A stretch of DNA of 64,000 bases from Pseudoscleropodium purum. Lineage: Eukaryota > Streptophyta > Bryopsida > Hypnales > Brachytheciaceae. Below the pieces are notes generated by a model that saw only the letters and a program-made list of their open reading frames with translations, was not told the origin of the DNA and searched no databases. Where the stretch lies: contig OZ017796.1 of assembly GCA_963969395.1 (NCBI GenBank), positions 41,530,243 to 41,594,242 on the forward strand, in the 5' to 3' direction. A program made the position numbers and the translations under genes. Positions 45,971 through 57,275 of this stretch are shown here, piece by piece (position 1 is the stretch's first letter; every line of letters starts with the position of its first letter).

Positions 45971-47241
45971 ATTTTTCTCCAACTAGCTACAATCAAAAGA
46001 CATTGGCTATTTTTTGCGAAGGAAAATTCTCATTTTATTTGATCAACATAGCTAGATTATTGGTCATTCTTAAGACCAACAACCAAAATTTACCTAGATA
46101 TTCCTTAGTTTTCTTATATATATCACGAAATATCACCCAAGTACTATCCAAGTATCAAATGAGAAATATTTGGCTACTTCTCTAAAATGATAAAAAAAAA
46201 ATCACTACTTTGGAGGTGTTCAGAGTGATGATGGCAGTCTTAGACAGGGATGCTTTGGGTGGCATCCACCTTGTGTAGGACTACACTATCATATGTGGTC
46301 ATTTGTTTGGGAATAACACACATTTTCAAATGATTCTCACCATCGTCCTTTCCAGCTCTAAAAAATAGGCATGATACTTAAAGGATTAATCTTCGGATGC
46401 TATGAACACCCTCACTATATTGAATGTTCAAATTTTTTTATGTATCATTCTACTTTAGAAGGCATTAGAAAGGTTGAAATCCTCACTTGTGATTGGATAA
46501 AAGCCTAAAATTTATGCAATCAAACTCAAGGGGAAAGTAGGTTGTCCTCTCAATGTAAAGCATCCCTAACCCTAATATAATTAATGATGCACTTGAAGGA
46601 CAAAATGTACAGAATTGGCTTGGTGTCTTGAGTGTAGTGGTTTGCCGGATTTGATGAAAAAGTAAGATTTCTCTGGTTTTGCTCTTTGTTTGTCATGTTG
46701 GATGTTGGATATGATTACCCCCCAACCCGCTCCATAGTACGGAGTACTTACATCCTGGGAATTTGCTTTCCCAGATGATGTTTTTGAGGCCGGGGTTTAC
46801 TTTCCCACTCAAAACTGAAAAATACACAATACTAATTTACTATGGAGTATAAATTTTTATGCTTTTTAAAAATCCCATAACTAGAAAGGAATCATATCAG
46901 TTGGGTTTTATTTTATAAACGCAGCTTTGTAGCACTGTACTAAAAAATGGGCTAATGAGAGGTAGGAAGATGGGTGGCAAGTACATTTCTTTTATTGTGA
47001 TTGGTTGCATACACAAGTAGGATTTTACATTAGAGAGGTAGGAAGGAATCAACGATAAAGTATATGTTGTGTCTTGCCATTGATAACAAGTTTCTTCTAG
47101 AGACTTTTGATTGGAAGGTGCTTGGCATTTTACTTCGAGGATTTTAGATTTTTATGCAATTCGTTGAGAAGAAGTTTGTAGCATTCGCAATTGAACAATT
47201 GGAATGTTGGAGTGTCCAACTTCTTACCGTGCAACACTGCT
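45971..47241. other. AT-rich intergenic DNA, no gene seen
   Basis: No gene can be supported. Confidence 0.5.
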
Positions 47242-47456
47242 AGTGTGTGAGCATGAAAATGTGAACACATGAACTTTGAACATATGTATAAGTAGATATC
47301 TTACAATCATTGAAGATATTTATAATATAAACACTTATAATATAGATATTTATAGCATATTTATACTATAATTATGAAAAATTTCTATAATATAAACACC
47401 TATAACATAGATGTGTAGCATTTTAGGTTCATGAGCTCACACTCCTAGGCTCATAT
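47242..47456. mobile_element. MITE-like element with AT-rich core, copy 2 (inverted)
   Basis: The reverse complement matches 44247-44460 end to end: TGTGAGCATGAAAATGTGAA at this end, TAGGTTCATGAGCTCACACT with CCTAGGCTCATA at the other. Both copies have the same length to within a few bases. Confidence 0.6.
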
Positions 47457-48524
47457 AATAGCAATCCTCGTTGCCTTCCCAAATTCTTGCTAGTCTAAAA
47501 TGTAAAGCATCTTTAAGAATTTAAGGATATAATCGTATATAAAGATTAGATTCAATATAAATTTAGTCATTTTTGTAAAAAGTGCTACATGTCATCTTAT
47601 TATTGGTGCAAAATGCTATGAATGTTTCAAAATTTGACGTGGAAATTCCATTTCAACACCCCTTGCCAAATTTAATATATCTTCTATTGATTTATTGAGA
47701 TTCAATAAAATAAAAAATTAATTGTAATTGTATAAGAATATAATGATTTGATATTACCCATAACATTTCATTGAAAAAATGACATTTTTCAAATCAAAAT
47801 ATGATATTCTTGAATATAAATTTATTAAAATTGCTCAATACATTTCATTGCAATTTTTTGTCAAAAGAGCTAAGCATGAAAAACTTATGTTAAAGTTATT
47901 TGAAATATTTTATATAATTTTCTAATACTTTAAAAATATCTATTAAGTCTAATAAAATAAAGTGAGGTACTAGATGAGAGTCCAAAATTGAAAATTCATA
48001 ATAAAAATCCTAAGACTTTGCAAAAAAATGATTTTCACTTCAATAATCTATAAACAATAAAGCAAAAGTGGTTATAATTTTTGTAAATGTTGCAAGAAGA
48101 TAGAAACCTAAGATTCCACAATTGACATCAATTTTCTACAAATGAAGACAACATTCCAAGTTTAATAAAACATCAATATGTTAGTGACTTTGAAAAATAC
48201 AATAGGTTCTCCTTCACCTACAATTGCACATAAGCAACTATAGGATAAGGAATGCGAGAATTTTTTCATAAATGATTCAATTCATATTTCATTGATTCTT
48301 ACTTGCAAACTTTTATTTCTAGATTTTTTAAAAACACAAAATTTGATGTTACATTGTCCAAAGACTTTAAATAGTCACAATAGAACTTTAAAATTGGCAT
48401 TCGATGTACAATATCTTGATTCACTATCTTAGTTTAAAAAATTGGATACAATCCTTTGTACTAATGATAAGCTATACGGGCCTACTATCATGGCATTGCT
48501 TATGTCAAGGTGACTTTATTTTCA
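47457..48524. other. AT-rich intergenic DNA, no gene seen
   Basis: Only short frames; no repeat border recognised. Confidence 0.5.
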
Positions 48525-49449
48525 TTAACCCCTAAATTCCCATTGTCCTCTCAAGGGACAAATCAAATTTCGGGCATGATCCCGTGCTCTCAACTTTTGG
48601 TGAATTGTTTTGAAACTTTCTCGTAAGATAGAAAAAATGATTATCTACATGGGAATATAATTTTTATTTCAATTGGTGCCCAAAAGCAAAAGTTATACCA
48701 CAAAAAGCTTGAAACTAAACTCGGTGGGCAACACAAAAAAATTGCAAAAAATCAAAATAAATTTTAATTTTTTTCCCCTAAAATGTTTTATTTTTGTCTA
48801 CATGTGAAGCTTTGATTCATTCTATTTGGACTAATGAGAAAATTAAAGACAATCTTCTTTTTTCGAGCAATTTCAACATCTTCTTGAAAAAATAACTTGT
48901 AGGATTTATTTCTAAATGCAATTTTTACAATTTTTCACAATTTTTTTTGAGAATGTTGTATTTTATTGCTAAAACAATCTCACCATTGGAATTATTGTCT
49001 TTCAATCCCAACTTGGAGTTATTAACGGTTTAGTTTTTTTTCCAATCTTGGACCTACTTCTATTTAGCATTTTTTTAAAGAATGAAAATCAAGTGTTTTC
49101 TTAAAAAAAAAAATTCCCTAGACTTTCAACTCAATTCTTCAACATAATGTTTTTTTAATTCAAAGTCTATAGTGGAAAAAAAGTTCACAATTTGCAGTCA
49201 AAGTCATCTAAAATTGCAGGCCAGTGTTCAAAAAAACTTTTTTTTTCAACTTTGAATGCTAATATCTTCTAGTCTATATGGTCAAACTTCATGAGATTTT
49301 TACCATGTGAACTAAGACAAGTAAAGAACAAGATATGATGGTTAGATTCTAAAAAAATGATTTTTTTTGTATTCTTGGATGAACACAACAAAAATGGCAG
49401 TTTTGAGTATTTTTTGATAGAAAAATGGCCTTGGGACTTTAGGGATTAA
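48525..49449. mobile_element. TTAA-bounded TIR element, 0.93-kb copy (reverse orientation)
   Basis: Left end TTAACCCCTAAATTCCC, right end GGGACTTTAGGGATTAA. The terminal part AAATGGCAGTTTTGAGTATT is the reverse complement of the left part of 43172 and 52695, so this copy is inverted relative to them. No transposase is seen in any frame. Confidence 0.75.
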
Positions 49450-50229
49450 TTAGGTGACACTCAAAATGTCTTAATACAATAAAACACTAAACCATCTTTT
49501 TGCTTAAAAGACCCACACAAGAATCTTTGTCTACTTGTGGCTTCCATTGGTAGAACAAGGATTGCCAACCCCCAAAAATGTCTACAAGAAGACACCAATG
49601 ATCTAGTTTGTCATTTGAGTTTTCTTGTAGGCCATTTTTCTATCTACGAGGTATATGATTCCGCTTAGATAACCTTTGAATGACTTGATTCTTCCAATAT
49701 TTCTTGTTAGTATCCTATGAGTCTCCCCCTTTTGGAATAGTAGGACCTAAACCTCGATATAGGAAGAAGGCAAACCTTGTGTGATTAGAGTACATACAAA
49801 CATGCCTCGTTGTCATTCCAAAACAAAGAGAAGCTGGATTCAAATGCAGATTCTATAATCTCTAAGAAAAAAGCAAACTAAAGACCCAAGAAAGGTGGTG
49901 ACTTCCAAGACTTTTAGGATAACTCTCCACCATTCCCATGAAGAAGAATCAAAGACTCTTCCATTTTGTTCCAAGGGTGTGGGAGAGATGTTATGGTCAT
50001 GCACTCACCAAGCAAATATCTCCACTGGTAGCCAAAATTTGACTCCATAGACTGACTGACCAAGTTGACAATGCAGCAGGAGTGGATTGTTTTTTTGTTT
50101 TTGTTTTTTTGACAGAAATAAAGGGTGCAGGAGTGTTTTCCAAGCCTCAGCAGGCAGGGTAAGTTAACTTCCATGGAAACAATGATGTCCGAGCCTGTCT
50201 GTCTGACACAGCTCCAAAGCTGCCAGTTT
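49450..50229. other. Intergenic DNA, no gene seen
   Basis: Slightly higher GC between 49900 and 50230. The - strand frame 50174-49914 shows no recognised motif. Confidence 0.45.
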
Positions 50230-50870
50230 TGGGTATTGCACCTAGTTACTACTGGTCAAATTTTCATATTTTCTTGTTGGCAAAAGAAAGAAGGTTCCAA
50301 TGCACCAAAGAATGTGGTATTTGAATACCACATGCAGAAGTTACAAAGGGTCAAAGTTTTTTAAGATAGATGTCAGTCTCAAATTGTTTCTTCAACATAC
50401 ATGTATATTGATTTGGAGTTATACACAAAGGTAACTAACACTTTTGGATATTGTGCCTAGTTATTATTAGTCAAATTTCCATGTTTTATTTGTTAGAAAG
50501 AGAAAGGAGGTTCTAACGCACCAAAGAATGTGATATTTGAACACCTTATGCAAAAGTTATGAAGGGTCAAAGTTTTTTAGGATAGATGTTTTCAAATTGT
50601 TTCTTCAACATACGTACATATTGATTTTGGAGGTGTACACAAAGAAAATTGACACTTCTTGACACTTCTTGGTATTGTACTTAGTTACTATTGGTCAAAT
50701 TTCCATGTTTTATTTATTGGGAAGAGAAAGGAGGTTTCAATGCACCAAAGAATGTGACATTTGAACATTGCATACAAAAGTTATGAAGGGTCAAAGTTTT
50801 TGAGGGTGAATGATTTAAAAAAATTTCTTCAACATATGTATATATTGATTTTGGAGATGTACACATAGTG
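50230..50870. repeat. Tandem array of three units, about 214-225 bp each
   Basis: Each unit carries, in order, GGTATTGTACYTAGTTACTA, GGTCAAATTTCCATGTTTTA, AATGCACCAAAGAATGTG, AAGTTATGAAGGGTCAAAGT, TTTCTTCAACATACGTA and TATTGATTTTGGAGGTGTAC. Unit starts are near 50232, 50446 and 50671. The last unit is bordered by GATGATGGCAAGG, a sequence also found after the single unit at 45762. Just downstream, 50921-50960 (TTAATCCCTGAAGTTCCTTG) is a solitary TTAA-family left end. Confidence 0.8.
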
Positions 50871-50960
50871 ATGATGGCAAGGTGTTTTAGGTGAGGTGCA
50901 AATTTGGATGTACCTACCTTAATCCCTGAAGTTCCTTGACTATGTTTCACCAATAAACAC

Positions 50961-51718
50961 TTAAAATAGTGGGTTGTTCTGATGGCAAGCCCTTCCTAAA
51001 TGACAAATGAAATCTTGTTTTATTGCATCTTACCGTAAGATCTAATGGTAGACTATTTTGTTATGTTGTAGTGAAAAAATGGGAGGTTTTGATGACACAA
51101 ATTGTGAGTTTATAGTGTTTGAAGTTGGAAAATATGTTTTGGGGGGGCATCCAAATTTGATTGGAGGAGGCTTTTGTACAAGTTTGATTTTTTTTACTTG
51201 AACCTTTTTTTCTTTCTTTTTGTAACAAAGTTGGCCACATGTTCCAAAAATTTCATAATGTTTCAAATTAGGGAACATGAACCCAAAAAATTTAACTAAC
51301 TTCAAGAAAATTCTCATACAAAATTGTTTTTTCAACAATTACTGGCTTGCACATATATAGGATGGAGTTCTAAGTTTCAAACTAGCACTAAAGAAAGGGC
51401 AAAAAATCACCCAAAGTTTGTGACTTTGGCAAACTTGATCAATTTGTGGCTTGAAATACTTAAGTTGAATTCAAAGGCAATTAGGTATATTGGAAGGAAG
51501 CCCAGTCAACGTCCACTATGCTTGACACATCATAGACCTTTGACAATGGATAAGTTTACCACATGTCATGTCCACTGAACACCCACGTTCCTCTCATGCA
51601 TGAAAATGTTTCCTTCTTTCATGAAATAAAATTGTAGAAAATTCAACAATAAATTCATTGGAATCTTAACATTTGACAAATATCTCGTGAAGCTTCAAGA
51701 GTCACCTATTTAAAATAA
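50961..51718. other. AT-rich intergenic DNA, no gene seen
   Basis: No gene or RNA gene recognised; a G run lies at about 51140. Confidence 0.5.
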
Positions 51719-52327
51719 TGAGGAATGAGAAAACAAGATCTTTATACAAGAAGGGTGGTAGGAAGTAAAACAATGCATGTGGGATATGTAAATTAAATTT
51801 AGTAGGAGCTCAACCGTTCATAGTTAAGTCAAAAGCAAGACTTGTGTTCAAAGAAGAATTTCATACCTCAATTAGACATAGTAGAATAATTTTTTTCAAA
51901 AAAATTTGAATTAAGAAAAGTTGATAAATAAATTTAATTCTTGTCTCCAAAAACCCATTAGAGATTTTGAGCCTCCAATTAAAAGTTATGGATAAAATTC
52001 ACAAAAGATGTTTGAAAATGCCAAAAAAAATGTTCCTTCCAATCCCTCCAACTTTGTCCATAAATTTTGATTGGAGGCTCAAAATCTCAAAAAAAAAATT
52101 TGGAAATGAGAGTTAACTTGATTTTACATATTTATTTAATTCAAAGTTTTTTGAAGAAAATTATTCTACTATGACTAATTGAGGTATGAAATTCTTTTTT
52201 GAATGCAAGTCCTATATTTCAGTTGATTTAACTATGAGCAGTTGAGCTCTTAATAATCCTAATTTACACAGATGGGTTGTTTACCTCCAAACACTTATTT
52301 TGTATAAAGATCTTGTCTTCTCATCTC
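51719..52327. repeat. Large foldback element, arms of about 290 bp
   Basis: The left arm reads GAGAAAACAAGATCTTTATA, GGAGCTCAACCGTTCATAGT, AATTTCATACCTCAATTAGA, CATAGTAGAATAATTTTTTT and GATTTTGAGCCTCCAATTAA. The right arm carries their reverse complements in reverse order (TTGGAGGCTCAAAATC, AAAATTATTCTACTATG, TAATTGAGGTATGAAATTC, ACTATGAGCAGTTGAGCTC, TATAAAGATCTTGTCTTCTC). The spacer is only tens of bases. No coding. No target duplication found. Confidence 0.82.
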
Positions 52328-52409
52328 TATAAGCACAAAAATAAGCGGCATTTGAAAATTTTGGATTGAAAGGTCCCAAAATAGTCAAAAAAGGTAAAGA
52401 ACACAATAA

Positions 52410-52666
52410 CATTAAAAGATTTTGGGGGGCTTGGGAAGCTTGCGAGTTATCAAATATGGGAACTCGATTGTGCAGTGATAGCATAGCGGTCTAACGTGGC
52501 CAAGACCCTGCCACATCATTGTCTAGATTTTTTTCAACTTTGTTTTGCATTTGAAGAATCTTATTTTTTATTTTTTTTATTTTTTATTTCTAGCAGCGGG
52601 CCATTCCCTTCGTTGCAGGGAATAGGCCCGAAACAAACTTATGGAGCCCCCCAAAATCTTCTAATG
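52410..52666. mobile_element. MITE with 22-bp TIRs (GATTTTGGGGGGCT core)
   Basis: Left end CATTAAAAGATTTTGGGGGG then CT; the right end is its reverse complement apart from one base (AGCCCCCCAAAATCTTCTAA then TG). It contains CTAACGTGGCCAAGA and GCCACATCATT, and GCGGGCCATTCCC. The nested insertion at 30100 and the segment at 59349-59569 are related. Confidence 0.75.
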
Positions 52667-52694
52667 AGTATTTGCACCTAGAAGTGACACTCTT

Positions 52695-53628
52695 TTAACC
52701 CCTAAAGTTTCTTGACTATGTTTTCATTTAAAACGCTCCAAAACTGCCATTTTTAGTTAAGTACCAAATTTAAAAAAAAAAAAAATTTTGAATGCATTTA
52801 ACTGTAGGATCTTGTATTATAGTAGTTTAAAAAGACAAGGGAAAAATTTCAAAATAATCCACCCTGTAGATTGCAAGATCTTAGTATTTGAACTTGCAAA
52901 GTGCCATTTTTTGACCCTGCTGAAATCTGGGCAGCTGCAGTTCAGTAGGTCAGATTTGCATGAAATAAAAGACAAAAAGATTGTAGCTTTGGACTTTCTT
53001 TGTTAATGACAAGTTGGCTACATGCTTGAAAATTTTCAAATCATTTGGAATTGTTTAATATATAGAAAAAAATTAGTAAGTAGAATGAAGTAGGGAATGG
53101 TGCAAAATACTAAATTGTTAATAATTTATTTATAAAATTGAGTAACGCCAATTCCAATGGTTGTAATGTTGTAATAAACAATCTATGTTCTATCACTTTA
53201 TTTTTTTTTCCAAAATATTGAAAATTGAATTAAGTATAGGACTTCAAAGTTTATTTTAGAGTAGAAAGCCCAGAACTGCCCACAAACTAAAAATCCTCAT
53301 AACTTTTGACTCACTAATCGAAATGGAATTATTAAAAGCTTTCCATGCATACGTAAATATAATAAACCAATTTCAAATTTTAACTTTTGAAAAAAGTGAT
53401 TGTTTTAGAGCTACCTGAGTTGCCCAAGTTGACATCTAAACAACATATTGTTTAATAACTTTTGACTCATATTTCCAAATGTCTTGAAATTTGACACACT
53501 AAACGATATTCCTTATCCAGACCTTGTGAAAAAATTTGGGCTAAAACAAATCAAATCTCTACTCATAGGTACTTGTCCAAAAAATCTATATATTGCCAAA
53601 AACACCATGCCGGTCCTTTAGGAGTTAA
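52695..53628. mobile_element. TTAA-bounded TIR element, 0.93-kb copy, both TTAA ends intact
   Basis: Left end TTAACCCCTAAAGTTTCTTG, right end CCTTTAGGAGTTAA. Internally collinear with 43172-44101, including GGGCAGCTGCAGTTCAGTAG, GATTTGCATGAAAT and TTGACTCATATTTCCAAATG. It begins only 28 bp after the MITE at 52410-52666. Confidence 0.8.
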
Positions 53629-53689
53629 TTACGACACTTATCATAGTTATCCAAGATTTCAAGCTATAGATAGGTGTTACAAATAGGAG

Positions 53690-54478
53690 AGTGTTACTTA
53701 TAGGTGCACATATAGGAGACAACTCATTTTTAATCCCCTCTCCATTTCCACACTATAGACTACTCTCTTTTTGATCAAGTGCATTATAATTGGTTGCAAG
53801 ATTTTCAATATTGCAACCAACCTTGGGTTGATTTTGCAATGAGTTCATTGACCAATAGAGGTCAAACTTAATCTTCAACTAAAAAATTTCTAATAATTAT
53901 ATTTTGAAAACTAAAATTATGGAAAATTATGAAATCCTTCCAAACTCTATTTCTATACACAAGAAAATTCCCCCACTTAGGAAACATGTGCTCTAGATAT
54001 GTATAATTGTTTGTTTGGTGGAAAATGGGTCCACTCCCTTACTTTAGAAGAGGCGAGGAATAGAGGATACTAAGCCACCAGAAAATATAGGAGCTAATCC
54101 ATTTTTGATCCTCCCCCTCCTCTCCTCCATTTCCAATCTATAGGATGTTTTCTTTCCATGAAGTTGTTGCCGAAATCTTGGAGTAGTTGTGGGACATTGT
54201 GATTGGTTGCAAGGCTCTCAATATTGCAACCAACCCTTACTTGATTTTGCAATTAGCCTATAGTCACAAATAGAAAGGTCAATATTACCTTTATAGATTA
54301 AAAGAGAATCTTCCACTCGAAAATCCATAGTAATTACGTTTTCTGTAATAGAATTCTAGAAAAATATACAATCCTTTCAAACTCCATTTCTGTACATTAG
54401 AAAAATTCTGCATTCCAAAAACATGCACTTCAAATGTGTGTAATTGCTGAAGTGGTTGGAAATGAGTCGACTACCTTA
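53690..54478. repeat. Direct duplication of about 400 bp
   Basis: Two adjacent copies (about 53690-54055 and 54060-54478) share CATTTTTRATCCYCYCTCC, TTGGTTGCAAGRYTYTCAAT followed by ATTGCAACCAACC, and TTCAACTAAAAAATT-like segments. A third, more distant copy lies at about 58915-59310. Confidence 0.65.
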
Positions 54479-54604
54479 AGGCATATTTGCACTTGGTGTT
54501 AGGGGTAATATTTACAATATGAATTCAGTCCAAAAGTAGGTCTAAATTCATTCCCAAGATCCTCAATAACATCACTCCTTTTAACACCAAGTACGAACAT
54601 ACTT
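54479..54604. mobile_element. Tourist-like MITE, copy 2
   Basis: 126 bp, terminal inverted repeats AGGCATATTTGCACTTGGTG and the inverse of AAGTATGTTCGTACTTGGTG, flanked by TTA at 54476-54478 and 54605-54607. It is the reverse-orientation homologue of 3171-3295, sharing GAATTTAGACCT internally. Confidence 0.75.
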
Positions 54605-54619
54605 TTAGAGATATTTTTA

Positions 54620-55230
54620 TTTCAGTCACCTTTGTTGGGTGAGGGAAGACAATGACAGATAGCAGGATGCAGACTTGGAACGACCCCTTTTTTTTTCCTT
54701 AAAAGTCGACGTCCCGTCCCATCCCGGTCTGCCTGACTGCTGTGTTTGCTTGCTTGCTTGCCGTCAAAGCCACCATGCACATGATTCTTGGTCGTCCTGA
54801 TCCACATTGGCTTCCAGAAATGGAATCTTGGCCTTGGTGCCACCACTCCAGTTTGACAAAGCTTTGTCAACAACTGGAGTGGCACTCTCTCCCCCCCTTC
54901 TGCCACGTTCCCCCGCAGAGGGCCTCCTCCTCTCTCGCTCTAATAATTGCCCATCTCTTGTCTGCAAGAATGTTTCTACTCTGACTGTCCCCAACTCCCC
55001 ATGCTCGTGCCATTCCAGGACAAGCTGTTGTTGGTGCGTTCCCCAGGAAAAAAGAAAGGGGGGAGGGGAGAGAAAAAAGATCCCATTCGGATCCCACCAG
55101 GAGGGAGGCCTGTCGCAGAAAAGGTTTATGACTATGCTTCACCAAAAATCACTCCAAACTTGCTGTCATTTCACTACCAGGGGTGGGGGTAAGTTTGCGG
55201 AAATGCTCTGGTAATTTGCTTCTTCTTTGA
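54620..55230. other. GC-richer block, no recognised gene
   Basis: Composition and overlapping open frames on both strands stand out against the AT-rich surroundings. Frames of 76-135 codons exist on both strands, but none shows a known domain. A pyrimidine-rich region (CTCTCTCCCCCCCTTCTGCC) and a hairpin at 54843-54882 are present. It could be a decayed gene or promoter fragment. Confidence 0.35.
54843..54882. repeat. Short near-perfect hairpin
   Basis: CCACTCCAGTTTGACAAAG is followed at once by CTTTGTCAACAACTGGAGTGG, giving a stem of about 19 bp with a two-base bulge and essentially no loop. As DNA it is a cruciform-capable palindrome. Confidence 0.8.
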
Positions 55231-55659
55231 AGGAACTGTTTGTTTTTTGTTTTTTTTCCAAGGGCACCAATTGCATCCTCTCCTTATCAAAATCTCTTGG
55301 TTCATTTTTGCTGGTATCAAATTACCACTAGACTCTTTCCTTTGACTTCAAAATTGCAAAGGTTACAATTGTTCTCTTTCAAGGACATGTTGGTTTTGAA
55401 ACTAAACTCCAAATTTTGTTACATCAAGCACAACTTTGAAGCAATACCTTCCTTGCAGTGTCCAAGCACTCCAAGCCCTCCTTAATGGCCAACCCTACAA
55501 CAATATTTGCCTTATCAAAGAACATACTTGTATTCAACAACTTGAGTACGTACTAGCCTTCAATTCAAAATAGCAAGCAACTAAAATCTAACAATTTTAT
55601 AAAAGCAGTAGCTATATATCCACTTTTTTTGGTGTACCTAATAAGATTTAGAACCCAAT
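55231..55659. other. AT-rich intergenic DNA, no gene seen
   Basis: Nothing recognised. Confidence 0.5.
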
Positions 55660-56060
55660 AGTTGTCCCTTAAAGAACTAATTGATTGTTGAACATACACA
55701 AGTGATCTTGAGTAGATGTATATGGAGTCCTTTTTTCAATGGATTTCTTAAAATTTTGACACAAGGCACAAACATGTACCCACTTAGTGAGAATATAATT
55801 TTCTTTTTCCAATTGGATGCTTAGATCAAAAGTTATTCTATTTTGAATTGTTTGGATAGCCCCAACATCTTTGGACAATATGTGCAAAACTCCTCCAATA
55901 ATTTTGAAATTTGATAGGTATATAACTTACATTATACAAGATGCAAATGTGAAATGTAAAAGAAATCCATATATAGTAAAGACATTTCCACCTTGCTTCA
56001 ATCCATATGGACAAATTGGGCAATTACAAACCAAAGGTCAAAAATTTCTTCAACTCTATC
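55660..56060. mobile_element. TTAA-family relative (0.57-kb type), partial copy
   Basis: It starts CCCTTAAAGAACTAATTG and carries TTGAACATACACAAGTGATC, GAGAATATAATTTTC and GATAGGTATATAACTTACAT like the 32152 copy. The match fades after about 56060 and the right terminus is not found. It shows the uninterrupted form of the sequence broken at 30100. Confidence 0.55.
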
Positions 56061-56417
56061 TATATTATTATTTCAACTTTTGTCTTAGATCCTTCAAATT
56101 TATGGTTCTTCATAAAAAGATTACATGCCTTTTTCTAACAATCCAACCTCAGTTGTATCCTCAAAGTTGTTGGTTTGATCTCCAAAAATATTATTTTTAA
56201 TGAACTTTGAGAGTGAAGAAAGCATGAGCATTGGCATCAAGTAATGAGATTTTAACAACCACAATGGGACCTTTGTAGAGACTTGTAGACCATGAAGCCT
56301 AGCAATTTATAAATGGAATACAAGATTTGGCATTTTGTGTAGTAGATGCTCTAACTCCTTCAATGCATGAATATCTAAAAACTCTAAAAAGCTTGATGAA
56401 TTAAAGCTTGTATTCAA
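56061..56417. other. AT-rich gap between elements, no gene seen
   Basis: Nothing recognised. Confidence 0.5.
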
Positions 56418-56975
56418 TTAACCCCTAAAGGTCAAAACTGCATTTTTTGGCAACATAGAAATTTTGGACAACTCACTATGAATGAATTTTTTATTTTATT
56501 TTTCTCAAATTTCCACAAAACATGTGTCTATGGAGTAGCTTTAAGTCCCAACAATTTTCATAACTTTTGACTACATGGTTAAAAAGTTATTGTATGATAT
56601 GTAATTTTCATTGCTCTGTGGTCAAATTGGGCATTTTAGAAAATTTCTTAAAAAGTCGCCTTTTTAAGAAATAAAATTTGAAAATATTTTTCTAAATTTA
56701 TATATGTGTGGAATGATTTGAATCATTCCATTTTGATTAATGAGATGAAAGTTATGATGAGTTTTAACTTGTGTGTAGTTATAGAAACTCTACTGTAAGA
56801 TATATTTTGAGGGCCTTTACTTAACTCAACTTTCAATATTTTTGAAAAAATATTAAAAAAAATTGGGAGTAATGATTACAATTTTTGGGATTGGCATTTT
56901 TCAATCTCATAACTAAATTCTTAACAATTTAGTATTTTAAACCATATTCTATTTCTTTCTACTTACATTTTTTTA
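56418..56975. mobile_element. TTAA-bounded element, right-truncated copy
   Basis: It begins TTAACCCCTAAAGGTCAAAA and follows the 59594 copy (ACATAGAAATTTTGG, AACTTTTGAC, GAATCATTCCATTTTGATTA, TTCAACCATTGG-like segment) up to about 56975, where similarity stops. The other terminus is absent. Confidence 0.6.
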
Positions 56976-57099
56976 ATTTGTATTCCTAACTTATTTCCTC
57001 AACATACTTTCAAGAGTGATGAGTTGTAGAATCTACATATTTTTGTGTAAATTTTTTGAAAGATGCAACCTAACCACTTACAAAGAATTGAAAATACTT

Positions 57100-57275
57100 C
57101 TTTTGGAGGTGGGTGTTAGCTTGTAGTGTGGTGTTTTAATCGCTTGATAGTTTCTTTTTTTGAGTTGTTGAAAAACAAAAAAAATTTGCCAAGAACTTGC
57201 CCTTTGGTTTTGTATTTTCTTCCTTTTATCAATGAGAATTTTCCATTTGTTTCCAAAAAAAATACTTCTTTTTGA
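57100..57275 (+). mobile_element. Probable LINE 3' end remnant
   Basis: TAGTGTGGTGTTTTAATCGC, TTTGGTTTTGTATTTTCTTC, then TATCAATGAGAATTTTCCAT followed by an A run. This resembles an L1 3' terminus with a tail; no reverse transcriptase part remains. Confidence 0.35.
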
